Origin: Candidatus Eisenbacteria bacterium
Lineage (GTDB): Bacteria > Desulfobacterota > Binatia > DP-6
Direction: 5' to 3'
NCBI GenBank assembly: GCA_035577985.1
Contig: DATJZY010000065.1
Coordinates: 1-64,000 of the forward strand
DNA length: 64,000 nt
Within the stretch, counting starts at the first letter, position 1; the number at the start of each line of letters is the position of its first letter. Below, piece by piece: positions 31,564 to 40,297 of this stretch. Position numbers and translations under genes: made by a program. The notes under the pieces are model-generated. The model had not been told where the DNA came from. It ran no database searches and was given only the letters and a program-made list of their open reading frames with translations.

Positions 31564-33891
31564 ATGCGAACTGCACTTGCCATAGCGACCCTCGTGTTGG
31601 CGCTGAGCGTCCGTCCCGCGCTCGCCGCCACTGGTTCTCTCGACGCCGTCGGACCCGATGGACGGGCGCTCGGGGGGTGTCCACTCGAGCATACGGACGT
31701 GAAGGCGACGGTGTCGGGCTTCGTCGCGCGCGTGACGGTCACGCAGCGGTTCGGGAATCCGTTCTCGGACCCGATCGAGGCGATCTACACGTTTCCGCTC
31801 TCCGAGCGCGCGGCCGTCGACGCCATGACGATGCGCACCGGCGATCGCGAGATCCGCGGTGACATCAAGACCCGGGAAGAGGCGCACAGGATCTACGAGG
31901 AGGCGAAGCGTGCCGGCAAGCTCACCAGCATCCTCGACGAGGAGCGGCCGAACATCTTCACGCAGTCGCTCGCCAACGTGATGCCGGGCGCAAAGGTCGA
32001 GATCGTCATCTCCTACGTCGAGCCGCTCAAGTTCGCGGCCGGCACCTTCGAGCTGACGTTCCCGACCGTGGTCGGGCCGCGCTTCATTCCGCCGGCCGGC
32101 GTGCCGGATGCGGACCGGATCACGCCGCCGGTCACCCCCGAGGGGACGCGTGCCGGGCACGACATCGCGATTGCCGTCGACGTCGACGCGGGCCTGCCGA
32201 TCGGCACGGTAGAGTCGCCGCTGCACGAGATCGACGTCGCGCGCCCGGACGCCACGCATGTCCGCGTGGCACTGCGCGCGAAGGACGAGATTCCGAACCG
32301 CGACTTCGTGCTGCGCTGGGGCGTGTCGGGTGACCAGGTGCGCAGCGGCTACCTCGCGCACCGCGACCCCAAGGGCGACGGGTACGTGACGTTCATCCTC
32401 GTGCCCCCGAAGCGGGTCACGGCCACGACGGCGGCACCGAAGGAGATGATCTTCGTCATCGACCGCTCGGGCTCGCAGTCGGGCCTGCCGCTCCTCAAAG
32501 CCAAGGAGACGATGCACTGGATCCTCGACCACATGAACGCGAACGATACCTTCCAGGTCGTCGACTTCGGGAACACGGCGAGCCAGCTTTTTCCGACGCC
32601 GCAGCCGGCGAGCCTCGAGATGCGCCGCCGGGCCCGCACGTACATCGATGCGCTCGAGGCGAACGGCGGCACCATGATGGCCGACGCGGTCGAGACCGTG
32701 TGTCGGATGCCCGCGGCCGACAACCGCCTACGCATCGTCACGTTCATGACCGACGGCTACGTCGGCAACGACCTCGAGGTGCTGGGGCTGGTGAAGAAGC
32801 TCCGCGGCACCTCACGCTGGTTCCCGTTCGGGACGGGCAACGGCGTCAACCGCTTCCTCATCGACGGCATGGCGCGCCTCGGTGGCGGCGAGGCCGACTA
32901 CGTCCTGCTGAACGAGTCGGGCGAGAAGGTCGCCCGCCAGTTCTACGACAAGATCGCGTCGCCGGTCCTGACCGACGTGCACGTCGACTTCGAAGGACTG
33001 GAGGTCGTCGACGTCTTCCCGCGCGAGCAGTCGGACGTGTGGGCGGAGCGCCCGCTCGTCGTCCACGCGCGCTATCGCACGGCGGGGCATGGCCGCGTCG
33101 TGCTGCGGGGCTTCCAGCAGGGGAGGGCGTACGAGCAGGCGCTCGACGTGACGCTGCCGGCGGCCGAACCCGAGCACGATGCGATCGCGTCCATGTGGGC
33201 GCGCGCCAAGGTCGAGGCGCTCACGAACGAGGATCTCTCGGCCATGCAATCGGGGAGCTTCCCGGCGCCGCTGAAGGATCAGATCGTCCAGGTCGCGCTC
33301 GCGCACCGCATCGTGACGCCGTTCACGTCGTTCGTGGCGGTGGAGGATCGGGTGGTGAACGAGGGCGGTGTCACCCGAACGGTCGCGGTTCCCGTGGAGA
33401 TGCCCCAGGGCGTGACCTACGAGGGCGTCTTCGGTGACGGGAGAGGAGGCGCCGGCGGCAAGCTCGCCGCCGCGCAGGCGCCGGCCGGCTCGCCCATGCG
33501 GGCCCTGGGCTACGCCGCCAAGTCGGCGACCGAGCCGATGGCACGCGACGAGCTGCGGGCCGACAAGGCCGCCCCGCTCGAGGAGAAGGAGTACGACCGA
33601 CCGGCTCGGACGCTGTCCGTCGCGGCACGGCGCCGCCTCGCACCCGCGCTCGCGACACTGATCGAGAAGGGGCCCGGTGCTCCGGGCGCCGCGACGTCGG
33701 GCGGCGGATGGGTACGCGTCCGCGTCTCGCTCAAGAGCCCGTCGGCGGACGTCGTCCGGGCGCTCGAAGCGGCCGGACTGCAGCTGGGACGGATCGGCAC
33801 CAGGACGATCGAGGGCGTCGTCGCTCTCGACAAGCTGGTCGCACTCGCCGAGCTCGACGCCGTCGAACGCATCGAGCCGGCCACGACCTGA
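31564..33891 (+). CDS. Exported VIT and VWA domain protein
   Basis: The 775-residue protein has a signal peptide (IATLVLALSVRPALAA), a VIT domain at about 20-150 (VTVTQRFGNPFSDPIEAIYTFPL and IYEEAKRAGKLTSILDEERP), and a VWA domain from about 295 with the MIDAS motif DRSGSQSG. A linker follows, and the C-terminal 60 residues (VRVSLKSPSADVVRALEAAG, ending LVALAELDAVERIEP) resemble propeptide-like alpha/beta domains found beside secreted proteases; that is a weak resemblance. ATG at 31564 follows AGGAGG by 5 bases. It should act outside the cytoplasm in metal-dependent protein binding. It is divergent from the ECF sigma operon. Confidence 0.88.
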   Translation: MRTALAIATLVLALSVRPALAATGSLDAVGPDGRALGGCPLEHTDVKATVSGFVARVTVTQRFGNPFSDPIEAIYTFPLSERAAVDAMTMRTGDREIRGDIKTREEAHRIYEEAKRAGKLTSILDEERPNIFTQSLANVMPGAKVEIVISYVEPLKFAAGTFELTFPTVVGPRFIPPAGVPDADRITPPVTPEGTRAGHDIAIAVDVDAGLPIGTVESPLHEIDVARPDATHVRVALRAKDEIPNRDFVLRWGVSGDQVRSGYLAHRDPKGDGYVTFILVPPKRVTATTAAPKEMIFVIDRSGSQSGLPLLKAKETMHWILDHMNANDTFQVVDFGNTASQLFPTPQPASLEMRRRARTYIDALEANGGTMMADAVETVCRMPAADNRLRIVTFMTDGYVGNDLEVLGLVKKLRGTSRWFPFGTGNGVNRFLIDGMARLGGGEADYVLLNESGEKVARQFYDKIASPVLTDVHVDFEGLEVVDVFPREQSDVWAERPLVVHARYRTAGHGRVVLRGFQQGRAYEQALDVTLPAAEPEHDAIASMWARAKVEALTNEDLSAMQSGSFPAPLKDQIVQVALAHRIVTPFTSFVAVEDRVVNEGGVTRTVAVPVEMPQGVTYEGVFGDGRGGAGGKLAAAQAPAGSPMRALGYAAKSATEPMARDELRADKAAPLEEKEYDRPARTLSVAARRRLAPALATLIEKGPGAPGAATSGGGWVRVRVSLKSPSADVVRALEAAGLQLGRIGTRTIEGVVALDKLVALAELDAVERIEPATT

Positions 33892-33917
33892 GCCGTCGCA
33901 CTTGGAACAACGAGCAT

Positions 33918-33953
33918 CCGGCGCCGTCGGGGAGGGGGTCCCGACGGCGCCGG
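33918..33953. terminator. Strong hairpin between converging genes
   Basis: A perfect 14-base stem (CCGGCGCCGTCGGG with its complement) closes an 8-base loop, 27 bases after the VIT-VWA stop and 25 bases beyond the stop of the small gene at 33978. No U-tract follows on either strand, but its position suggests it ends one or both transcripts. Confidence 0.6.
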
Positions 33954-33977
33954 GCCGTTCAGGATTCGTTCGCTCGC

Positions 33978-34235
33978 TTACGCGGCGTTACGGAATCCGT
34001 CGCGGTGATCGCTCGGTGGGTTCGGTTTCGACTCGCTGTCCGACTTCGCGTCGGGCCCGCGGCTCATCAGGATGGCGATGCGAAGAGCGACGAGACCGCC
34101 GAACGCCCACACCAGCGCCGCAACCGCCGCCGTCACGTCGACCGCCGAGAGACCGGTCGTGACGGCCGACAGCGACGGAACGAGCTGGATCGGGAACACC
34201 GTCGCGGGCAGCATCGGGAAAGCGCCGGGAAGCAT
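33978..34235 (-). CDS. Small single-helix membrane protein
   Basis: The 85-residue protein has one or two hydrophobic segments (about 8-25 and 35-57, VTAAVAALVWAFGGLVALRI) and a charged Ser/Asp/Lys-rich tail. No family is recognised. The case for a real gene is a strong purine-rich ribosome site (GGGAGGAGGAG) shortly before ATG 34235 and a plausible membrane topology. It lies alone between the VIT-VWA and GAF-AAA+ genes. Confidence 0.55.
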   Translation of the reverse strand: MLPGAFPMLPATVFPIQLVPSLSAVTTGLSAVDVTAAVAALVWAFGGLVALRIAILMSRGPDAKSDSESKPNPPSDHRDGFRNAA

Positions 34236-34388
34236 CGTCGTCTCCTCCTCCCTTGTCGGAGCTTGATCGCTCGCTCACAGAGCGAAGCAACGGCCATGCC
34301 ACGGTGCGGCAACGGCGGAATGAGGGTTTTTCGAGGCGGCGGTGCATCGCCCCGTATGCGGTGCCGCGGATTGTATGCGCTGCGGCGC

Positions 34389-35933
<1,545 letters not shown>

Positions 35934-36017
35934 GGGACGGCCGAAGCTAGAGGCAGGCCCCTCCGGGGTCAACTTTCGGCTGCGCGGGTGTAACCGAGAC
36001 CGACCGCCCGCATCGAG

Positions 36018-36497
36018 ATGAGCATGCGCGTGGTAGCCGTACTGGTCGTCTGTTGCGCCGCCGTGACGGCGTTCGCCGGGGAGCCGGTGGACCTTCCGCC
36101 GACGAGCACGCGCGCACTCCTGCGCTGGTTGCGCGACGGCGTGTACCGGCAGCGCTTCGTGCCCGAGCCCGCGGTCCACGAGTCGGAGGCCGCCGTGCAC
36201 GGGCCCCACGTGCGCACCTGGTACGGTCCGGTCCTGGTGCAGGACCTGCGCGGTGGCGTGCTCCCGCTACGGCGCGGTGCGGCCATGGTGAAGGAGCTCT
36301 ACTTCGCAGGCACCGACGAGGTCGTCGGCTGGTCGGTCATGCGCAAGGTACGCCGACGCAGCACACGCGGGCGCGGGTGGTACTTCTTCGAGACGTTCGA
36401 CGGACGGGACGCGCTCTCCAGCGGGCGCGGCGTCGGGATCTGCGTCGGGTGCCACGCCGCCGGGAAGGATTTTCTCTTGTCGGCATTTCGACCGTAG
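36018..36497 (+). CDS. Exported cytochrome P460-like haem protein
   Basis: The 159-residue protein has a signal peptide (VVAVLVVCCAAVTAFA) and a single haem c motif, CVGCH, in VGICVGCHAAGKDFLLS at the C-terminus, the place and context seen in cytochrome P460-like and related small haem proteins. The middle part (VRTWYGPVLVQDLR, MVKELYFAGTDEVVGWSVM) matches the P460-like beta-rich fold. It should be periplasmic and could handle nitrogen oxides or act as an electron carrier; neither is proved. ATG codons at 36018 and 36024 are both possible. It sits between two GAF-AAA+ regulators. Confidence 0.7.
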   Translation: MSMRVVAVLVVCCAAVTAFAGEPVDLPPTSTRALLRWLRDGVYRQRFVPEPAVHESEAAVHGPHVRTWYGPVLVQDLRGGVLPLRRGAAMVKELYFAGTDEVVGWSVMRKVRRRSTRGRGWYFFETFDGRDALSSGRGVGICVGCHAAGKDFLLSAFRP

Positions 36498-36558
36498 GCG
36501 CCCGAAGTAGTTGTCAGATCGGGGGCGCGCGATCTATCAGGGGTGAGCCCCGCACCCC

Positions 36559-38094
36559 ATGGACGACAAAGACCTCGCCCACCAGCTCTCGCGGATTCGC
36601 GCCGAACGGGACCTCTACCTCCGCCTGCTCGAGCTGGGCGGCCTCGAGGACGTCGCCTCGTTCCTGCGCGAGGCCCTCGGGCTCGTCGTCGAGCTGGGTG
36701 GGGCCACCCGCGGCTACCTCGAGCTCAGCAGCGGCGATGACGAATCGGGCGGATCCCGGTGGTGGATCGCGCACGGCTTCGCAGCGGGTGACGTCGACGG
36801 CATCCGGTCCGCGATCTCGCGGGGCATCATCGCCGAGGCGCTCGCGACCGGGAAGACGGTCGAGACCACGTCGGCGCTCGACGACGATCGGTTCCGCGAG
36901 CGCACGAGCGTGCGCCAAGCCCGGATCGAGGCGGTGCTGTGCGTTCCGATCGGCGACGATCCGCCCACCGGCGTGCTCTATCTGCAAGGGCCCGCCGGCA
37001 GCGCGCTCTTCGGTCCCGCCGAGCGGGCCCGCGCCGAGCTCTTCGCGCGCCGGATCGCGCCGCTGGTCGATTTCGTGATCACCCGCGAGCGCGCGCGCGT
37101 CGCGAGCGATCCCACGGCGGGACTCCGCAAGTCGCTTCGGCTCGACGGCGTCATCGGCCGGAGCCCGGCGCTCGCGGCCGTGCTGCGCGAGGTGGCGATC
37201 GCCGCGCCGCTCGACGTGAGCGTGCTCCTCACCGGCGAATCGGGCACCGGGAAGAGCCAGCTCGCCCGTCTGATCCATCTGAACAGCCCACGGGCCACGC
37301 AGCCCTTCGTCGAGCTCAACTGCGCCGCGCTGCCCGAGGGCCTGGTGGAGAGCGAGCTGTTCGGCGCGCTGCCGGGTGCGCACTCGACGGCGACGCGGCG
37401 GATCGAGGGCAAGGTCGCGGCCGCGGAACACGGCACGATCTTCCTCGACGAGATCGGCGAGCTGCCGTTACCCGTCCAGGCGAAGCTGCTCCAGCTCCTG
37501 CAGTCGCACGACTACTACCCGCTCGGCGGCACCGCGCCGGTACGGGCCGACATCCGCGTCATCGCGGCGACCAACGGCGACCTCGCCCAGGCGGTCGCGG
37601 AGCGACGGTTCCGCGAGGATCTGTTCTATCGCCTGCAGGTGCTGCCGATCCGCATGCCGGCGCTCGCCGAACGACGCGAGGACGTGCGGGCGCTGGCGCA
37701 GCATTTCTGCGCCGCGGCCTCCTCGCAGCATCACTTCCCCGCGGTGACGCTGTCGCGCGATGCGCTGCGGGCGCTCGAGGCGGCCGAGTGGCCCGGCAAC
37801 GTGCGACAGCTCGCGCATGCGGTCCAGGCCGGCGTCATCCGCGCCGTCGGCGACGGCGCGCCGACGGTCGAGCGAAACCACATCTTTCCGGACACCATGC
37901 CAGCCGGCGACGCCGTGCCGTCACCCCCGGAGACGTTCCAGAACGCGACGCGGCAGTTCCAGCGCCAGCTCCTCCAGGACGCGCTCGAGGAGTCGGGCTG
38001 GAACATCATGCAGGCCGCACGACGCCTCGATCTCACGCGGACCCACGTCTACAACCTCATTCGGGCGTTCGGGCTCCGACGCGCGGGATCGTGA
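36559..38094 (+). CDS. NtrC-like regulator with degenerate GAFTGA loop
   Basis: The 511-residue protein has a GAF domain (about 20-175), an AAA+ domain (about 193-430) with Walker A GESGTGKS (226-233), Walker B TIFLDEIGELP and arginine-finger region ERRFREDLFYR, and a Fis-type helix-turn-helix (AARRLDLTRTHVYNLIRA). The loop that contacts sigma-54 is GAHSTA at 273-278 in place of GAFTGA. Loss of the Phe and Thr in this loop abolishes sigma-54 activation in characterised family members, so this protein may regulate sigma-70 promoters or a partner instead. It lies 61 bases after the P460-like gene. Confidence 0.88.
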   Translation: MDDKDLAHQLSRIRAERDLYLRLLELGGLEDVASFLREALGLVVELGGATRGYLELSSGDDESGGSRWWIAHGFAAGDVDGIRSAISRGIIAEALATGKTVETTSALDDDRFRERTSVRQARIEAVLCVPIGDDPPTGVLYLQGPAGSALFGPAERARAELFARRIAPLVDFVITRERARVASDPTAGLRKSLRLDGVIGRSPALAAVLREVAIAAPLDVSVLLTGESGTGKSQLARLIHLNSPRATQPFVELNCAALPEGLVESELFGALPGAHSTATRRIEGKVAAAEHGTIFLDEIGELPLPVQAKLLQLLQSHDYYPLGGTAPVRADIRVIAATNGDLAQAVAERRFREDLFYRLQVLPIRMPALAERREDVRALAQHFCAAASSQHHFPAVTLSRDALRALEAAEWPGNVRQLAHAVQAGVIRAVGDGAPTVERNHIFPDTMPAGDAVPSPPETFQNATRQFQRQLLQDALEESGWNIMQAARRLDLTRTHVYNLIRAFGLRRAGS

Positions 38095-38134
38095 CGGAGG
38101 AACGTTCGCCCGCCGGGCGCTCCCCGGGTTCTCG

Positions 38135-39022
38135 CTAGGGGGGTGTACCCTTGCGACGCACGACCAGCGGCGCCGGCGGCACGACGCGATGCGTATCGGC
38201 GAAGCTGCCCTGGTTCAGCGCGACGCCGAGGCGGTCGCGCGAGTCGACGTAGAGCAGCGGCGCGCCGATCGGAACGTCACTGAACGTTCGCACGAAGGGA
38301 ACGACCAACCGCTCGCTCCCGATCTCGATCGGTACGCCGTCGCCGATCCCGTAGCCGAGCTTCGCGAAGACGCGGGCATCGACGTCGGTGATGAGGTTGC
38401 CGAAGGGTCCATCGGTGGCGACCACCCGTCCGCGCAGGACATCGCCGTCGAGCGACGCCATGTGCAGGTCGAGCCGGAGCGGCGTCTCGATGGGCGGGCC
38501 CACCTTCGTCCAGTCCTCGCCGCGCGCCAGGTGGGCGGCGACCGGGGCGAAGACGTCGCGGCCGTGGAAGGTGGACGACCGCCCGCCGGCGCGCATCCAG
38601 GCGGGGTTCGCGATCTCGCGGGCGCCCACCAGGCCGTCGCGCTCCGCCACCAGCGTCGCGAGGCCGTTGTCGGGCAGGACCAGGAACTGCCCGCGCTTCG
38701 TGCGCGCAACCATCGGCTTGCGGGTGCTCCCGACCCCCGGATCGACGACCGCCAGGAAGACCGTGCCCGCGGGGTAGTGTGCCGCCGTGTCGGCCAGCAG
38801 GCGCGCCCCGTCGGCGATCGCGAACGGGGTCACCTCGTGCGTGAGGTCGATCGTGCGCAGCGCCGGCTCGACCTGCAGCATGACGCCCTTGCAGATGGCG
38901 ACCGCGTCGTCCCGCGTGCCGAAGTCCGAAAGGAACACGACGGTGGGCGGTCCGCCGGCGGCGCCCGCCACGCTCGAGGCGAGCAGCCCGGCCACGAGCA
39001 CGATCACCGGCCACGGCCGCAT
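38135..39022 (-). CDS. Exported SAM hydrolase/halogenase-family protein
   Basis: The protein has the fold of S-adenosylmethionine hydroxide adenosyltransferases: FLSDFGTRDDAVAICKG at the N-terminus of the mature part, VVDPGVGST and VLPDNGL in the first domain, and DGPFGNLITDVD in the second. Known members convert SAM and water (or halide) to adenosine (or haloadenosine) and methionine. ATG at 39022 gives a clear signal peptide (VIVLVAGLLASSVAGAAGG), which is unexpected because SAM is cytoplasmic. The mature length (about 270) is normal. It is convergent with the NtrC-like gene and divergent from the DUF486 gene. Confidence 0.82.
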   Translation of the reverse strand: MRPWPVIVLVAGLLASSVAGAAGGPPTVVFLSDFGTRDDAVAICKGVMLQVEPALRTIDLTHEVTPFAIADGARLLADTAAHYPAGTVFLAVVDPGVGSTRKPMVARTKRGQFLVLPDNGLATLVAERDGLVGAREIANPAWMRAGGRSSTFHGRDVFAPVAAHLARGEDWTKVGPPIETPLRLDLHMASLDGDVLRGRVVATDGPFGNLITDVDARVFAKLGYGIGDGVPIEIGSERLVVPFVRTFSDVPIGAPLLYVDSRDRLGVALNQGSFADTHRVVPPAPLVVRRKGTPP

Positions 39023-39109
39023 GGCGCACGTCCTTAGGATCGCGTCGCCGGCGCCGTCAAGCACGCTGCGGCGCGCGTCTCGCCGCCCGACTCGTTACGG
39101 TCGTACGTC

Positions 39110-39379
39110 ATGCCACCGCTCGCGCGCACGAGCGGCCTGCTCACGCTCTCGAACGTCTTCATGACCGCCGCATGGTACGGCCACCTGCGCTTCCGCCAGC
39201 TCTCGCTGTGGACCGCGATCCTGGTCAGCTGGGGACTCGCGTTCTTCGAGTACGCCCTGCAGGTGCCGGCAAACCGGATCGGCTACCAGGGCGCCACGGC
39301 GTACCAGCTGAGGATCCTGCAGGAGGCGATCGCGCTCAGACGACGAGCCCCCCGTTCGGCGACAGCACCTGCCCGGTGA
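39110..39379 (+). pseudogene. DUF486 membrane protein, 3'-truncated
   Basis: The first 75 residues match DUF486 (DMT-superfamily) closely: TLSNVFMTAAWYGHLRF, AILVSWGLAFFEYALQVPAN and RIGYQGATAYQLRILQEAIAL. Complete members run to about 110 residues with a last membrane helix after the QExxxL segment. Here that part is missing: from about 39336 the frame reads RRRAPRSATAPAR, which is antisense to the end of the SDR gene. The junction coincides with the SDR stop codon. The gene thus seems to have lost its last third by deletion, though a short product could still be made. Confidence 0.7.
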
Positions 39380-40163
39380 AGTAGGACGCGCCGGGTCCGG
39401 CCAGGAAGAGCGCCGTCGCGGCGACCTCGCGCGTCTCGCCCAGCCGGCCGACGAGCGTCTGGCTCGCGATCGCCGCCGACTGCAGCTCACGATGCGGCCC
39501 CATGACGGCGAGGAGCGGCGTCTCGATGTACCCCGGAGCGATCGCGTTCACGAGGATGCCCTGCGGGCCCACCTCGCGTGCGACCGCCTTCGTGAAGCCG
39601 ATGATCCCCGCCTTGGCCGCCGAGTAGTGGGGCGCGCCCGCGATCCCCGTCGTGCCGGCGATGCTGGCGATGTTGATGATGCGACCGCTGCGGCGCGGAG
39701 CCATGAGCTTCAGCGCCTCGCGCGTGCAGCGGAACGTCCCGTCCAGATGGACGGCGAGCATGCGTGACCAGCGCTCGTCGGTCATGCGCGCGGTCGCCTC
39801 GAGCGGCGTCGTCACGCGCCCGGTTGCGCCGAGCTCCTGGAGCTGTCGTCCGATCCGATCGCTCGTCTCCGGATCGATCTCGGCGAAGCCCGCGTTGTTC
39901 ACGAGGACGTCGAGGCGCCCGCCGGTCGCGGCGGCGAGCGTCTCGAACCAGCGTCGGACCGCGGCCGAGTCGGCGACGTCACCGACGAGCGGCTCGCAAG
40001 CGAGTGCGCCGGCGAGCTCCCGCGCGACCGCCGTCGCCGCCTCGTTGCGGAGATCGTTGACGGCGACACGCGCACCGGCGCCCGCGAGCGTGCGTGCGAT
40101 CTCGCGCCCGAGCCCCGAGCCGGCTCCGGTCACGAATGCGATCTGTCCGTCGAGGTCCCCCAT
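39336..40163 (-). CDS. SDR-family oxidoreductase (FabG-like)
   Basis: The 275-residue short-chain dehydrogenase has the cofactor motif TGAGSGLG, NNAG, catalytic Ser in NIASIAG, YSAAK (Tyr and Lys) and the usual C-terminus SPNGGLVV. The Asp in VAVNDLRN after the second strand favours NAD(H). It should reduce or oxidise a 3-oxoacyl or hydroxyl substrate. An insertion of about 25 residues after NNAG (DPETSDRIGRQLQELGATGR) lengthens it slightly. Its 3' end overlaps the truncated DUF486 gene by 44 bases. Confidence 0.92.
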   Translation of the reverse strand: MGDLDGQIAFVTGAGSGLGREIARTLAGAGARVAVNDLRNEAATAVARELAGALACEPLVGDVADSAAVRRWFETLAAATGGRLDVLVNNAGFAEIDPETSDRIGRQLQELGATGRVTTPLEATARMTDERWSRMLAVHLDGTFRCTREALKLMAPRRSGRIINIASIAGTTGIAGAPHYSAAKAGIIGFTKAVAREVGPQGILVNAIAPGYIETPLLAVMGPHRELQSAAIASQTLVGRLGETREVAATALFLAGPGASYFTGQVLSPNGGLVV

Positions 40164-40209
40164 GTCGTCCTCCCTTGCACCGTGTCATATCACGGCCGCT
40201 GCGTTTGGA

Positions 40210-40238
40210 TTGCGGCTCGTGGGTGCTCCAGCTATACG
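40210..40238 (+). promoter_or_regulatory. Candidate promoter for korAB
   Basis: TTGCGG (40210-40215) and TATACG (40233-40238) are spaced by 17 bases and lie about 60 bases before the korA start. A second purine-rich AGGAGG-like stretch at 40243-40249 follows, but no ORF starts there; the functional ribosome site is AGGAGG at 40283-40288, 9 bases before ATG 40298. Confidence 0.35.
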
Positions 40239-40297
40239 CGATAGGAGGAGATCCGCGGGCACGGAAGCCCCGGTACGACGCTAGGAGGTTTCGCTTC

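Noticed and set aside
39984-40297. Extended start for korA
   Set aside because: The upstream frame is Arg-rich and antisense to the SDR gene; the ATG at 40298 has a strong ribosome site and begins at the family N-terminus.
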